DNA from: Salipiger sp. H15
Lineage (GTDB): Bacteria; Pseudomonadota; Alphaproteobacteria; Rhodobacterales; Rhodobacteraceae
Length of the DNA stretch: 64,000 bases
Direction: 5' to 3'
Assembly: GCF_040409955.1 (NCBI RefSeq)
Contig: NZ_CP123385.1
Span: 1,161,501-1,225,500 of the forward strand
Position 1 is the stretch's first letter; the number at the start of each line of letters is the position of its first letter. A program made the position numbers and the translations under genes. Below, piece by piece: positions 26,400-35,152 of this stretch. Below the pieces are notes generated by a model. It was given only the letters and a program-made list of their open reading frames with translations. It was not told where the DNA came from and ran no database searches.

Positions 26400-27473
26400 A
26401 TGAAACGCAGAACGCTTCTTGCCACCGCCGCGATGGGCCTCGCGCTCGCCGGCTCACCGGCCTTCGCGCAGGACAAGCCGAAGATCGCCTTCGTCTATGT
26501 CGGCCCGGTGAACGACGGCGGCTGGTCGCAGCACCACCATGAAGCCGCGATGAAGATGAAGGAGCACTTCGGCGACGCCATCGAGGTGATCGAGCAGGAG
26601 AGCGTGCCCGAGGGTGCCGACGCCGAGCGCGTGCTGACCCAGATGGCGCTCAGCGGCGCGGATCTCATCTTCACCACCTCCTTCGGCTACATGGACGCGA
26701 CGATCAACGTCGCCGCCAAGTTCCCGGACGTGAAGTTCGAGCACGCCACCGGCTACAAGACCGCCGACAACGTCTCGGCCTACTCGGCACGCTTCTACGA
26801 GGGCCGGGCGATCACCGGCTACCTCGCCGGCGCGATGACCAAGTCGAACAAGATCGGCTACATCGGCTCCTTCCCGATCCCGGAAGTGATCCGCGGCATC
26901 AACTCGTCCTTCCTGCACGCCCGCAAGGCGAACCCGAACGTCGAGATGTCGGTCGTGTGGCTGTCGACCTGGTTCGACCCGGCGAAGGAAGCCGACGCGA
27001 CCCAGGCGCTGCTCGACCAGGGCGTCGACGTGGTGCTGGCGCACACCGACTCGACCGCGCCGCTGGCGGTGCTCGAGAAGGCCGGCGGCTTCGGCTTCGG
27101 CCAGGCCGGCGACATGTACGACTACGCGCCGCAGCCGCGCATCAGCTCGATCATCGACGAGTGGGCGCCCTATTACATCGACCGCGTGCAGGCGATCATC
27201 GACGGCACCTGGGCCAGCCAGAACGTCTGGCAGGGCATCGGTGACGGCATGGTCGGCATCGGCGAGATCACCGGCCCGGTGCCGGAGGACGTCAAGGCCA
27301 CCGTGCTGAAGATGAAGGACGACATCGCCTCGGGTGCCTACCACCCGTTCACCGGCCCGATCAACAAGCAGGACGGTTCGGCCTGGCTGGCCGAGGGCGA
27401 AGTGGCCGAGGACGGCGTGCTGGCCGGCATGGACTTCTACGTCGAGGGCCTGACGGCCGAGATCCCGCACTGA
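26400..27473 (+). CDS. BMP family (PnrA-like) substrate-binding protein
   Basis: A 357-aa periplasmic protein with a cleavable signal peptide (MKRRTLLATAAMGLALAG, cut near AFAQD). The mature part has the PnrA/BMP fold marks: FVYVGPVNDGGWSQHHHEAA, FTTSFGYMDATINVAAKFPDVKF and IGSFPIPEVIRGIN. This family binds purine nucleosides or bases and feeds the permease pair upstream. A strong intrinsic terminator follows, so it ends the xdhABC-transporter transcription unit. Confidence 0.92.
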   Translation: MKRRTLLATAAMGLALAGSPAFAQDKPKIAFVYVGPVNDGGWSQHHHEAAMKMKEHFGDAIEVIEQESVPEGADAERVLTQMALSGADLIFTTSFGYMDATINVAAKFPDVKFEHATGYKTADNVSAYSARFYEGRAITGYLAGAMTKSNKIGYIGSFPIPEVIRGINSSFLHARKANPNVEMSVVWLSTWFDPAKEADATQALLDQGVDVVLAHTDSTAPLAVLEKAGGFGFGQAGDMYDYAPQPRISSIIDEWAPYYIDRVQAIIDGTWASQNVWQGIGDGMVGIGEITGPVPEDVKATVLKMKDDIASGAYHPFTGPINKQDGSAWLAEGEVAEDGVLAGMDFYVEGLTAEIPH

Positions 27474-27496
27474 TCCGCAGCGCGGTAGGGAACCGA

Positions 27497-27530
27497 CGCC
27501 GCCGGGAGCGATCCCGGCGGCGTTTGCTTT
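27497..27530 (+). terminator. Intrinsic terminator after the BMP gene
   Basis: An 11-bp perfect stem CGCCGCCGGGA at 27497-27507 pairs with 27512-27522 across a GCGA loop, followed by TTTGCTTTT. It lies 23 bp after the stop codon of the binding-protein gene. Confidence 0.85.
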
Positions 27531-27583
27531 TGGCGCCGGGCGTGCTTTGCTGAAGCGGTGCGCCGTGCGGTTCGGCCGCGCGG

Positions 27584-27604
27584 GCGTATTTGGAAAGAGA
27601 AGAA
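27584..27604. repeat. Third copy of the GCGTATTT repeat arm
   Basis: Matches the reverse complement of the right arm of the repeat at 24270-24291 over 21 bases (GCGTATTTGGAAAGAGAAGA). It lies immediately before the ydcF-like gene, with no visible second arm. Confidence 0.6.
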
Positions 27605-27621
27605 AGCGAAGAAGGGCAGGG

Positions 27622-28122
27622 ATGCGGGAGACGCGCGCGGAGCGGGTGGCGCTGGTGCTGGGGGCGGCGGTCTGGTCGGGCGGGCGGGCCTCGCCGACGC
27701 TCGAGCGGCGGGCGCTGCACGCGGCGGCGCTGTGGCGGGCGGGCGAGGTCGGGCTGATCCTCGCCTCGGGCGGCGTCGGGCGCCATGGCCCCTCGGAGGC
27801 GGCGGTGATCGCGCGGCTCTGCCGCGCCGCCGGGGTGCCCGGGGAGGCGCTGCTGCTCGAGGAGCGCGCGACCTCCACCGAGGAGAACCTGCGCTTCGCG
27901 CTGCCGCTGCTGCGGCAGGCCGGGGCCGGGCAGGTGGTGATCGTCACCGATGGCTTTCACGCGCCGCGCGCGCGGCTCGCGGCGCGGCGGCTGGGGCTGC
28001 ACGCGGAACTGGGGCCGGTGCGCAGCGACTCGCCCCGCGCGCCGCTCTCGGTGAACCGCGTGAAGGCAGGGCTGCGGGAGGTGCCTGCCTACCTCTGGTA
28101 CGTGCTGCGCCTGCGCGGCTGA
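27622..28122 (+). CDS. YdcF-like DUF218 domain protein
   Basis: A 166-aa protein of the DUF218/YdcF family. It starts RETRAERVALVLGAAVWSGG and has ASGGVGRHG, EERATSTEENLRF and VTDGFHAPRARLAARRLGL, the conserved blocks. Members bind S-adenosylmethionine or act in envelope metabolism; the exact role is unknown. No membrane anchor is present. I use the ATG at 27622 (GGGCAGG upstream); the in-frame extension from 27547 runs through the repeat at 27584 and is unlikely to be coding. Confidence 0.82.
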   Translation: MRETRAERVALVLGAAVWSGGRASPTLERRALHAAALWRAGEVGLILASGGVGRHGPSEAAVIARLCRAAGVPGEALLLEERATSTEENLRFALPLLRQAGAGQVVIVTDGFHAPRARLAARRLGLHAELGPVRSDSPRAPLSVNRVKAGLREVPAYLWYVLRLRG

Positions 28123-28143
28123 GCGGGCAGGGGGCGGCCGGGG

Positions 28144-28575
28144 CTAGAGAATGCCGATCTCGGCGAGCGCCCCGGCGAGCTCGGGCGGCAGCTCGTCGTC
28201 GTCGGCGCGGGCGGCCGTGAGGTCGGGCGGCGCGTCCCTGGGGTCGAGGTAGCGCCAGCCCTGGAAGGGGCGGCGCGGGCTGGTGGCGACGCGGTGCAGC
28301 TCGGGATCGAGCACCAGCGCGCAATGCCGCGTGCCGTCGTGGCCGGTCACCTCGTCGAGCCGCAGCACGCGCTGGCGGCATTGGATCATGCCCTTGAAAA
28401 CCCAGTAGATCGAGCCGCCGTTCAGCAGCTCCGCCTCGCGCTTGGGCCACATGCGGGTGACGTGGCAGGGCAGGCGGTCGGCGGTCTGCGCGGCGCGGCC
28501 GGACTGCCAGGCGGCCAGCGTCTTGACGCTTTCGGTGCCGACGCTGAGCTTGATCAGATGGATGAACTTATCCAC
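28144..28575 (-). CDS. DUF1489 family protein
   Basis: A 143-aa conserved alphaproteobacterial protein of unknown function. FIHLIKLSVGTESVKTLAAWQ at the N-terminus, WPKREAELLNGGSIYWVFKG in the middle and QGWRYLDPRDAPPDL toward the end are the family blocks. The likely start is a GTG at 28575 (V/M-DKFIHLIK), since no ATG precedes the conserved part. It converges on ydcF and is divergent from nrdJ. Confidence 0.87.
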   Translation of the reverse strand: MDKFIHLIKLSVGTESVKTLAAWQSGRAAQTADRLPCHVTRMWPKREAELLNGGSIYWVFKGMIQCRQRVLRLDEVTGHDGTRHCALVLDPELHRVATSPRRPFQGWRYLDPRDAPPDLTAARADDDELPPELAGALAEIGIL

Positions 28576-28797
28576 GGAATGCTCCACAGAGTCCTCAACA
28601 GGATGAGAATATATTGTAGCCTTTGTGTCCGGAGCTTCAAGCAGTGGTAGGCCCACGGGGGAAAAACGTGTATTCTTACGTATCGCGCGTCCTTGCATCG
28701 GGCGGCGGTCGCGAGTAGTCACACCGCCCTGCCACCTGCCGCGCGACACTGCCGCCGCGCCCTCGAAATTGACGAGCCAACAAGGAAGTCTGCTGCC
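28576..28797 (+). promoter_or_regulatory. nrdJ upstream region with possible NrdR-like box
   Basis: The 222-bp gap between the DUF1489 gene and nrdJ. AATATATTGTAG at 28608-28619 resembles half to two thirds of the NrdR box (ACACnATATATnGTGT), but I cannot find the usual second box at a helical spacing. There is no sign of a cobalamin riboswitch. AAGGAAG before the ATG at 28798 is the ribosome site. Confidence 0.35.
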
Positions 28798-31086
28798 ATG
28801 ACTCGCTTTGCCGCCCCCATCGCCGAACAGATCTGGGACATGAAATACCGCTTCAAGGAGGCGGATGGCACCCCGATCGACCAAAGCGTCGAGGACAGCT
28901 GGCGCCGAATCGCGCGTGCCCTCGCCGAGGTGGAGCAGGAGCCCGCGGTCTGGGAGAAGAAGTTCTACGGCGCGCTCGAGGATTTCCAGTACCTGCCCGC
29001 CGGCCGGATCACCGCCGGCGCCGGCACCGCGCGCTCGGTCACCCTGTTCAACTGCTTCGTCATGGGCACGATCCCCGACAGCATGTCGGGCATCTTCGAC
29101 ATGCTGAAGGAGGCCGCGCTGACCATGCAGCAGGGCGGCGGCATCGGCTATGACTTCTCGACCATCCGTCCCAAGGGCGCGCATGTGGCGGGCGTCGCCG
29201 CCGACGCCTCGGGGCCGCTGTCGTTCATGGATGTCTGGGACGCCATGTGCCGCACCATCATGTCGGCGGGCTCGCGCCGCGGTGCGATGATGGCGACGAT
29301 GCGCTGCGACCACCCGGACGTCGAGCATTTCATCTCGGCCAAGGCAGACAGCGCGCGGCTGCGCATGTTCAACCTCTCGGTTCTGGTCACCGACCCGTTC
29401 ATGGAAGCGGTGAAGGCGGACGGGTCCTGGGACCTGCAGTTCGACGGCAAGATCTACCACACGGTCAAGGCGCGCGACCTGTGGAACAAGATCATGAAGG
29501 CCACCTACGATTATGCCGAGCCGGGCGTGATCTTCATCGACCGGATCAACAAGGCGAACAACCTCAGCTACATCGAGCAGATCGCCGCGACCAACCCCTG
29601 CGGCGAGCAGCCGCTGCCGCCCTACGGCGCCTGCCTGCTGGGCTCGATCAACCTTGCGCGGCTCGTCGACACGCCCTTCGAGGCGGGTGCCGAGATCCCC
29701 GAGGACAAGCTCGACGAACTGGTGGCCCTCGCGGTGCGGATGATGGACAACGTCGTCGACGCCTCGAACTTCCCGCTGCCGCAGCAGGCCGAGGAAGCCC
29801 GCAACAAGCGCCGCATCGGCCTTGGCGTCACCGGGCTTGCCGACGCGCTGCTGATGATGGGCCTGCGCTACGGCTCGGAAGAGGCGGCCGCGCAGACCGA
29901 GAAATGGCTCAAGCGCATCGCGCGCGCCTCCTACCTCGCCTCGGTCGAGCTGGCCAAGGAGAAGGGCGCCTTCCCGCTCTTCGATGCCGAGAAGTTCCTC
30001 GCCTCGGGCAACATGCAACAGATGGATGACGACGTGCGCGAGGCGATCCGCACCCACGGCATCCGCAATGCGCTGCTGACCTCGATCGCGCCCACCGGCA
30101 CCATCTCGCTCTACGCCGGCAACGTGTCGTCGGGCATCGAGCCGGTCTTCGCCTATGCCTACACCCGCAAGGTGCTGCAGAAGGACGGCACCCGGACCGA
30201 GGAAGAGGTGGTCGACTACGCGGTGCAGATGTGGCGCGACAAGTTCGGCGACGCCGAGCTGCCCGACTATTTCGTCAACGCCCAGACCCTCGCCCCGCTC
30301 GAGCACGTGCGCATGCAGGCGGCGGCGCAGAAGTGGATCGACAGCTCGATTTCCAAGACGATCAACTGCCCGGAGGACATCTCGTTCGAGGGCTTCAAGG
30401 ACGTCTACATGGAAGCCTACGAGACCGGCTGCAAGGGCTGCACCACCTACCGTCCGAACGACGTGACGGGCTCGGTCCTGTCGGTGTCGGAAAAGACCGA
30501 GAAGACCCCGGCCGAGACCCCCGCGGTGGTCACCGCGGTCGAGGGTGGCGGCGCCGAGGTGGTCTACATGTCCGAGCCGCTCGACCGTCCGCAGGCGCTC
30601 GAGGGGCACACCTACAAGCTCAAGTGGCCGGACAGCGAGCACGCCATCTACCTCACGATCAACGACATCATCGTCGGCGGCCACCGCCGTCCGTTCGAGG
30701 TGTTCATCAACTCCAAGAACATGGAGCACTACGCCTGGACCGTGGCGCTGACGCGGATGATCTCGGCCGTGTTCCGCCGCGGCGGCGACGTGTCCTTCGT
30801 GGTCGAGGAGCTGAAGGCAGTCTTCGATCCGCGCGGCGGCGCCTGGGTGCAGGGCAAGTACATCCCCTCGATCCTCGCGGCGATCGGCGGCGTGATCGAG
30901 AAGCACCTGGTGGCGACCGGCTTCCTCGAGGGCGAGGGCAAGGGCCTGAAATCCGACCCGACGGCCAAGGTCGTCGGCCTCGACGCCCCGCGCGGCAAGG
31001 CCTGCCCCTCCTGCGGCCAGTTCTCGATGATGATGGTCGAAGGCTGCATGACCTGCTCCAGCTGCGGGCATTCGAAGTGCGGGTGA
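28798..31086 (+). CDS. nrdJ: Class II (adenosylcobalamin-dependent) ribonucleotide reductase
   Basis: Makes deoxyribonucleotides using coenzyme B12, oxygen-independently. The protein is 762 aa. It has NPCGEQPLPPYGACLLGSIN with the active-site cysteine region, GGGIGYDFSTIRPKGAHV in the substrate site, APTGTISLYAG and CKGCTTYRPND. The C-terminal segment CPSCGQ...CMTCSSCGHSKCG carries a zinc-binding and redox cysteine set typical of this long alphaproteobacterial form. Start ATG 28798 has AAGGAAG upstream. A Tn7-like element end begins 24 bp after the stop, so its natural terminator has been displaced or replaced. Confidence 0.95.
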   Translation: MTRFAAPIAEQIWDMKYRFKEADGTPIDQSVEDSWRRIARALAEVEQEPAVWEKKFYGALEDFQYLPAGRITAGAGTARSVTLFNCFVMGTIPDSMSGIFDMLKEAALTMQQGGGIGYDFSTIRPKGAHVAGVAADASGPLSFMDVWDAMCRTIMSAGSRRGAMMATMRCDHPDVEHFISAKADSARLRMFNLSVLVTDPFMEAVKADGSWDLQFDGKIYHTVKARDLWNKIMKATYDYAEPGVIFIDRINKANNLSYIEQIAATNPCGEQPLPPYGACLLGSINLARLVDTPFEAGAEIPEDKLDELVALAVRMMDNVVDASNFPLPQQAEEARNKRRIGLGVTGLADALLMMGLRYGSEEAAAQTEKWLKRIARASYLASVELAKEKGAFPLFDAEKFLASGNMQQMDDDVREAIRTHGIRNALLTSIAPTGTISLYAGNVSSGIEPVFAYAYTRKVLQKDGTRTEEEVVDYAVQMWRDKFGDAELPDYFVNAQTLAPLEHVRMQAAAQKWIDSSISKTINCPEDISFEGFKDVYMEAYETGCKGCTTYRPNDVTGSVLSVSEKTEKTPAETPAVVTAVEGGGAEVVYMSEPLDRPQALEGHTYKLKWPDSEHAIYLTINDIIVGGHRRPFEVFINSKNMEHYAWTVALTRMISAVFRRGGDVSFVVEELKAVFDPRGGAWVQGKYIPSILAAIGGVIEKHLVATGFLEGEGKGLKSDPTAKVVGLDAPRGKACPSCGQFSMMMVEGCMTCSSCGHSKCG

Positions 31087-31109
31087 AAGTTGGGGGGTGA
31101 GAGAGTCAG

Positions 31110-31192
31110 TGTTCCGACAAGCTTAGTTTGGCCATTTTGTCCAAAAAAACGGCCATTTACACGCTAACTACGGCCATTGGGTGTGTTCAGCT
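31110..31192. repeat. Tn7-like transposon end with three 21-bp-spaced repeats
   Basis: Starting with TGTTCCGACAAGC at 31110, the 7-mer GGCCATT occurs at 31130, 31151 and 31172, i.e. at exactly 21-bp intervals, with an A-tract between the first two. Arrays of about 22-bp TnsB-binding sites behind a TGT terminus are the hallmark of Tn7-type ends. It lies at the far end from a tnsA-tnsB pair, as expected for the cargo-side end. The opposite end was not found. Confidence 0.65.
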
Positions 31193-31352
31193 CCAGGAGC
31201 GGGTTTTTAGCGTCGGGGCGGTCGTTTTCTCGTTCTGTCGGCCTCGAATGGAATATGGGTCCAGTCGGGCGTGACGGGAAACGGAAGTAACAGATTTTTG
31301 GGGACCGTGAGCCTGTTTGGCAAGGCATCTCCGCCGCGCCAGTGAAACGAAG

Positions 31353-31382
31353 AAGGCCGCAGGTTTCCCTGCGGCCTTTTTT
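31353..31382 (+). terminator. Intrinsic terminator inside the transposon end region
   Basis: An 11-bp perfect stem, AAGGCCGCAGG at 31353-31363 with 31368-31378, loop TTTC, followed by TTTT. It points rightward. It could end read-through from nrdJ into the element or, less well, leftward transcription of the small genes. Confidence 0.8.
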
Positions 31383-31465
31383 GATACGGTGGTGGGGCTG
31401 TCGATCTCGGAGGCAGGAGTCGGCTCGGCGTCCGGGGCGCTACCTGCTCATAGTCTGGCGCAGTC

Positions 31466-31903
31466 TCAAACGACTTTTAGGCGAGACATCTGGCGGTGTG
31501 CATCGACCCGCGCCGAGAGCAGGGCGCGCATTGCGCAGATCATCAGAAAGTTCTGTAGCAGCGCGTCCAGAGCACATCCCTGTTCCGAAAGAATGGGCAC
31601 CTGCCGGATTGTCCCGATAGAACCGAGATCAGGGTCATCGTGGCCGTCAAAAACATTGCGGACGCCCAGGGTCTCTCGGTCGACGACATCGAGAAGCAGG
31701 GCCTCAATACGGCTCACATGATCCTCGGAGCCCCGTGCTAGGGGGCCATCGCTTCGAAGGCTGGCGAGGGATTGCAGCAGCGCGTTCCGCTTGGTGGCCG
31801 AGAGGCCCTCTTCGGTTTGCTCTACCCGGGCGTAGAGGTGGTCGACTTCCTGGAGCGTCCGCGTCCAGAACTCTTCCAGGGACAGATGTTCGAAGTACTT
31901 CAT
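31466..31903 (-). CDS. Hypothetical protein, second of a two-gene unit in the Tn7-like element
   Basis: A 145-aa cytosolic protein with no signal or membrane segment, predicted mostly helical. It begins MKYFEHLSLEEFWTRTLQEV and ends MRALLSARVDAHRQMSRLKV. I do not recognise a family or P-loop. GAGGATACC lies before the ATG. It follows the 140-aa gene by 45 bp on the same strand, so the pair is probably co-transcribed. Position between the transposon end and tnsB makes it cargo or an accessory transposition factor. Confidence 0.65.
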   Translation of the reverse strand: MKYFEHLSLEEFWTRTLQEVDHLYARVEQTEEGLSATKRNALLQSLASLRSDGPLARGSEDHVSRIEALLLDVVDRETLGVRNVFDGHDDPDLGSIGTIRQVPILSEQGCALDALLQNFLMICAMRALLSARVDAHRQMSRLKVV

Positions 31904-31948
31904 GTGGTATCCTCGTGTCGTTGAAAGGTGGGTTCCGTGGGCGCGGGT

Positions 31949-32371
31949 TCAGGCTGCTTCCCGGTCGTCAACCGCAACCGCAACCGCGAGCGCCAAGGCG
32001 TCCATTTCGTCGTCCAGTTCCCCGATCTCGACGAGCAGGTCGAAGAGACTGTCGGCCAGCAGGCAGATGTCTTCGACGTCCCGGCTGCCCGGATCGAGGA
32101 ACTGCCAGGGGGCTTCGTCGGTTTCCGGATCGCCGAACACCGGATCTAGAGAGATCAGCCGGTGGAGGTCGATCAGTCGGCGCCGCGTGGCGCGCTGCAG
32201 CTCGGTCGTCGTTCGGAGGTCGGACATGATCCGGAGCACGCTGGCCTTGCCGGCGTCGCCCTCCAGCAGCTTGGCGGCATTGCAGAGCGCCTCGCCATGT
32301 TGCGAGAGATGTGCGCAGGCCGCGGCGTGTTGCGGGTCGGTGGACAGGGTCGTCGGTAGGGTGAGCAGCAT
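31949..32371 (-). CDS. Hypothetical protein, first of a two-gene unit in the Tn7-like element
   Basis: A 140-aa helical protein (MLLTLPTTLSTDPQHAAACA at the start, RDVEDICLLADSLFDLLVEI near the end) with an acidic patch and a tail AVAVAVDDREAA encoded by a short (GCAACC) repeat. CAGGAGGATTCCC before the ATG is a near-perfect ribosome site, which argues it is real. No known domain is recognised. It is transcribed in the same direction as tnsB but separated from it by a terminator. Confidence 0.65.
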   Translation of the reverse strand: MLLTLPTTLSTDPQHAAACAHLSQHGEALCNAAKLLEGDAGKASVLRIMSDLRTTTELQRATRRRLIDLHRLISLDPVFGDPETDEAPWQFLDPGSRDVEDICLLADSLFDLLVEIGELDDEMDALALAVAVAVDDREAA

Positions 32372-32712
32372 GGGAATCCTCCTGTGAGCTGTGCTGAGCC
32401 ATTCGTGGCAGTTTCAAGCCTGTCCGCCGGTGTCCTCCTTCGCTGAGCCTCTCGGTGTCATGGGCGCGTCCCATGTGCTGTCGTTGCATGAACAAGATTG
32501 GCCACCCTCGCCAATCACGAAGAAAAAACATTGAACGTGCGGAATTTTTTGGGGCGCATCTGGCGGGCGGCATCTTTGAGCCGCCAAGCCGCAGCAGGCG
32601 CGTAGATGACAATCCGCTGCGACCAGCGGGGTCACACGCAGATCGCCGGCAAGAAAAAGCCCCCGCAGTCAATGACGACTGCCGGGGCTTCAAATGGGCG
32701 CGTTGTGACGCG
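32372..32712. other. 341-bp gap between small-gene pair and tnsB
   Basis: It holds the tnsB terminator (32651-32690) and presumably a promoter for the two small genes. ATTGGC at 32497-32502 and GCCAAT at 32510-32515 form a 6-bp inverted repeat that could be an operator. No gene is supported; tnsC, expected here in Tn7 order, is absent. Confidence 0.6.
32651..32690 (-). terminator. Intrinsic terminator directly after tnsB
   Basis: Read leftward, a 13-bp stem with one C-C mismatch (AGCCCCGGCAGTC pairing with 32658-32670) is followed by TTTTTC. It starts 23 bp after the tnsB stop, so tnsA-tnsB form a closed two-gene transcript with no room for a third gene. Confidence 0.8.
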
Positions 32713-33941
32713 CTACTTGTCCTCGATGGACCAATCATCGTCCGGGTTGGGCAGGCCGTAGGCAGCGGCCTCCTCCGTGGAGTCGGTTCCGGCAGCCGAA
32801 GAGCGTGCGGAGCGCGGGTGGCCGGTGGGCAAATCCATGCCCAAGCCATCGTCGCCGGACGGCACGATGGGGTCGCGCGGGGAGTCCTCGATCTCGAACC
32901 CGATCAGCATTTTTTCATTGAGCGACTGGAGTCGCTCCGCCGAGTAGTCCGGCACGAACAGTTTCTGACGGGTCATCGCGTTGCCATTCATCGCCACGAT
33001 GTGATTCATGGTCTTGGCGATGATCTCCTCGCCGACCTTGGCCTCTGCCGCCCGCGATGCACGGATTTCGCGCTCCGCCATGAGCCATGTCTGCGCGCAC
33101 CGACCCCGATAACAAGCCAGCACCGAGGGGATCTCGACCCACCTGCCGTCCAGTTCCACGGCGATCGCACCGAGATCGTCGGAGTACCAGCGCACGCGGA
33201 CCTCGGTCTTTCGGGCATGCATGAACCAATGTGCGAGCGCCTCGGAATGATATCGAATGCCCAGAATGGAGATGCCCTTCTTCGTCACTGTGTATTTCAT
33301 CCGTGTTCCCAGCGCCATGCGGCGACGCTCCAGGCAAGGCATCGGGGCGACGCCGTACTTCTCGACCAGCCGGTTCCAGCAATTCAGAGGCGTTTCCCCA
33401 CCAAGTCCGGCGTGCGGGCGGCGGTGATAGACGTCCACCACCCAGCGCACCAAGGCCTCGCTGAGCTCTTCAGAAGTCAGCGCTGCGCGCGCATCGGAGT
33501 CGTAGTCGCCCTTTACCACGGTGTTGCTGAAGGTCCGGCCCGTGAAACGCGAGATGAAACTGCTGGCCAAGGTGCCGAACATCCGTTCCATGGTGCCGCG
33601 GAACTCGGGCATGCCAGCGGGGCCGGCAATGATGTTGATGCCCAGATCGGTGGCCGCGGCACGGGTGTCGAAATCGGTGAACCCGGATCCGGCATCGGTG
33701 ACGATGAGTTCGGGCGTTCCCGACATGCTCCACGGCGTCAGGGTGCCGACGGCATCGGTCCAAAGCCCTTTGTCCCGCACGATCATATCAATCGCTTGAA
33801 CAGCGCTCCTTGAACTTTCAGCGCGGGAAAACTTCATGGCCAGAATGCACCGGGTCGTGGTGCAGATGGCTGCAGTCAGATACCAGCGAGTCTTGTTGCC
33901 GTCTTCCAAGCCGAAGGCTGCTTTCTCTTCGTCGCTGAGGA

Positions 33942-33945
33942 TCGA
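33942..33945. repeat. Target-site duplication, left copy (TCGA)
   Basis: TCGA at 33942-33945 directly precedes the left IS end; the same four bases follow the right end at 35149-35152. A 4-bp duplication is normal for the IS407-like group of the IS3 family. Confidence 0.8.
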
Positions 33946-34010
33946 TGGCCTGCTCCCCTGAAAAGTCCGCGGTTTGAGGTTAGCCTGTTCTCCACACGAG
34001 GAGACAGACG

Positions 34011-34277
34011 ATGCGGAAAAGCCGTTTCAGCGAAGAGCAGATCATTGGCATCCTGAAGGAGCACCAAGCCGGCATGGGAGCCAAGGAGCTGTGCCGGAAG
34101 CACGGCGTCAGCGATGGCACATTTTACAAGTGGCGCTCGAAGTATGGGGGCATGGAAGTGTCGGAGGCCAGACGGCTGAAGGCGCTTGAGGCCGAGAACG
34201 CGAAGCTGAAGAAGATGCTGGCGGAGCAGATGCTCGATGTCGCCACGCTCAAGGAGATGCTGGGAAAAAACTTCTGA
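34011..34277 (+). CDS. IS3-family transposase OrfA
   Basis: An 88-aa DNA-binding protein. The helix-turn-helix segment [20 protein letters not shown] then [20 protein letters not shown] fits the IS407 group. A leucine-rich coiled coil follows ([20 protein letters not shown]). It ends just past a slippery heptamer that can shift ribosomes into orfB. Confidence 0.92.
   Translation: MRKSRFSEEQIIGILKEHQAGMGAKELCRKHGVSDGTFYKWRSKYGGMEVSEARRLKALEAENAKLKKMLAEQMLDVATLKEMLGKNF
34265..34271 (+). promoter_or_regulatory. Programmed -1 frameshift site A AAA AAC
   Basis: The heptamer A AAA AAC lies at 34265-34271 in the orfA reading frame, two codons before its stop. The -1 frame is open from here through orfB ([19 protein letters not shown]), so a fused OrfAB transposase can be made. 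Confidence 0.85.
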
Positions 34278-34300
34278 AGCCCGGTGCAAGGCGGCGAGCT

Positions 34301-35119
34301 GTGGACTGGGCCATGAAAGAGAAGAACTACAACCAGCGGCGGGCTTGTGCATTGGCCGGGATCGACCCGCGTGTCTATCGGCGTGGATCAACCAGGCCTG
34401 CAGACATCAAGTTGCGAGAGAGGTTGAAGGAGCTGTCCGGCGAACGGCGGCGCTTCGGCTATCGGCGACTGCACCTCCTGCTGGGCCGAGAAGGCTGGCA
34501 GGTGAACTGGAAGAAGCTCTATCGGATCTACCGTGAAGAAGGCCTGACAGTGCGCAAGCGCGGCGGTCGCAAGCGCGCGATCGGAACGAGGGCGCCGATG
34601 GCGATCCCGCAGGGGCCGAACCAGCGATGGTCCCAGGACTTCGTCTCGGACAGCCTGTCGGATGGGCGCCGGTTCCGTGTGCTGTGCGTCATCGACGACT
34701 ACAGCCGGGAATGCCTGGCAACGGTCGTGGACACCTCGCTGTCTGGGCTGCGCGTTGGCCGTGAGCTCGACAGCATCGCTCGGGTGCGCGGCTATCCATG
34801 CATGGTGGTCAGCGACAACGGCACGGAGCTGACCTCTAATGCCATTCTGAGTTGGCAGGAAGACCGGAAGGTCGAGTGGCACTACATCGCGCCTGGGAAG
34901 CCCATGCAGAACGGCTTCGTCGAGAGCTTCAACGGCCGCCTGCGAGACGAGTGCCTCAACGAGCACCTGTTCGCAAACCTGCGCCACGCCCGGGAGCTGA
35001 TCTCGGCCTGGCGCGACGACTACAATCACCACCGCCCCCACACGAGCCTCGACGGGCTCACCCCGTGGGAGTATCACCAACGGTCAGTAAAGGACCAAAC
35101 CCTGAACAGAGCGAACTAA
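34301..35119 (+). CDS. IS3-family transposase OrfB (integrase core)
   Basis: A 272-aa catalytic part with the rve domain. The DDE triad is visible as [17 protein letters not shown] and [18 protein letters not shown], the last two spaced as in DD(35)E enzymes. The N-terminal part [16 protein letters not shown] is the HTH_21-like segment. It can start at an ATG or be made as OrfAB through the frameshift upstream. It ends 29 bp before the right inverted-repeat boundary. Confidence 0.92.
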   Translation: MDWAMKEKNYNQRRACALAGIDPRVYRRGSTRPADIKLRERLKELSGERRRFGYRRLHLLLGREGWQVNWKKLYRIYREEGLTVRKRGGRKRAIGTRAPMAIPQGPNQRWSQDFVSDSLSDGRRFRVLCVIDDYSRECLATVVDTSLSGLRVGRELDSIARVRGYPCMVVSDNGTELTSNAILSWQEDRKVEWHYIAPGKPMQNGFVESFNGRLRDECLNEHLFANLRHARELISAWRDDYNHHRPHTSLDGLTPWEYHQRSVKDQTLNRAN

Positions 35120-35148
35120 TAACCGCGGACTCCACGGGGAGCAGGTCA

Positions 35149-35152
35149 TCGA
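35149..35152. repeat. Target-site duplication, right copy (TCGA)
   Basis: TCGA directly after the right IS end at 35148, matching 33942-33945. Confidence 0.8.

Larger units (their letters stand above)
31087..31465. other. 379-bp gene-free stretch: nrdJ tail and transposon end
   Basis: It contains the Tn7-like terminal repeats (31110-31192) and an intrinsic terminator (31353-31382). Between them, about 31193-31350, I see no gene. GC content drops noticeably compared with nrdJ. Confidence 0.7.
33946..35148 (+). mobile_element. Complete IS3-family (IS407-like) insertion sequence, 1203 bp
   Basis: Ends are inverted repeats: TGGCCTGCTCCCC at the left and, read inward, TGACCTGCTCCCC at the right, with AGTCCGCGGTT following in both. 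It carries orfA and orfB in the standard -1 arrangement with an A AAA AAC slippery site. TCGA flanks it on both sides. It appears intact, so it may still be mobile. It lies antisense to and within tnsB. Confidence 0.9.

Noticed and set aside
28568..28576. DnaA box-like TTATCCACG
   Set aside because: A single near-match overlapping a gene start, with no cluster of boxes or AT-rich unwinding region, is not an origin.
28576..28797. Cobalamin riboswitch upstream of the B12-dependent reductase
   Set aside because: No B12-box-like conserved core or suitable pairing could be found in the 222 bp.
31130..31178. CRISPR-like array from the GGCCATT repeats
   Set aside because: Repeats are only 7 bp at 21-bp spacing with no conserved longer unit and no cas genes; a transposase-site array fits better.
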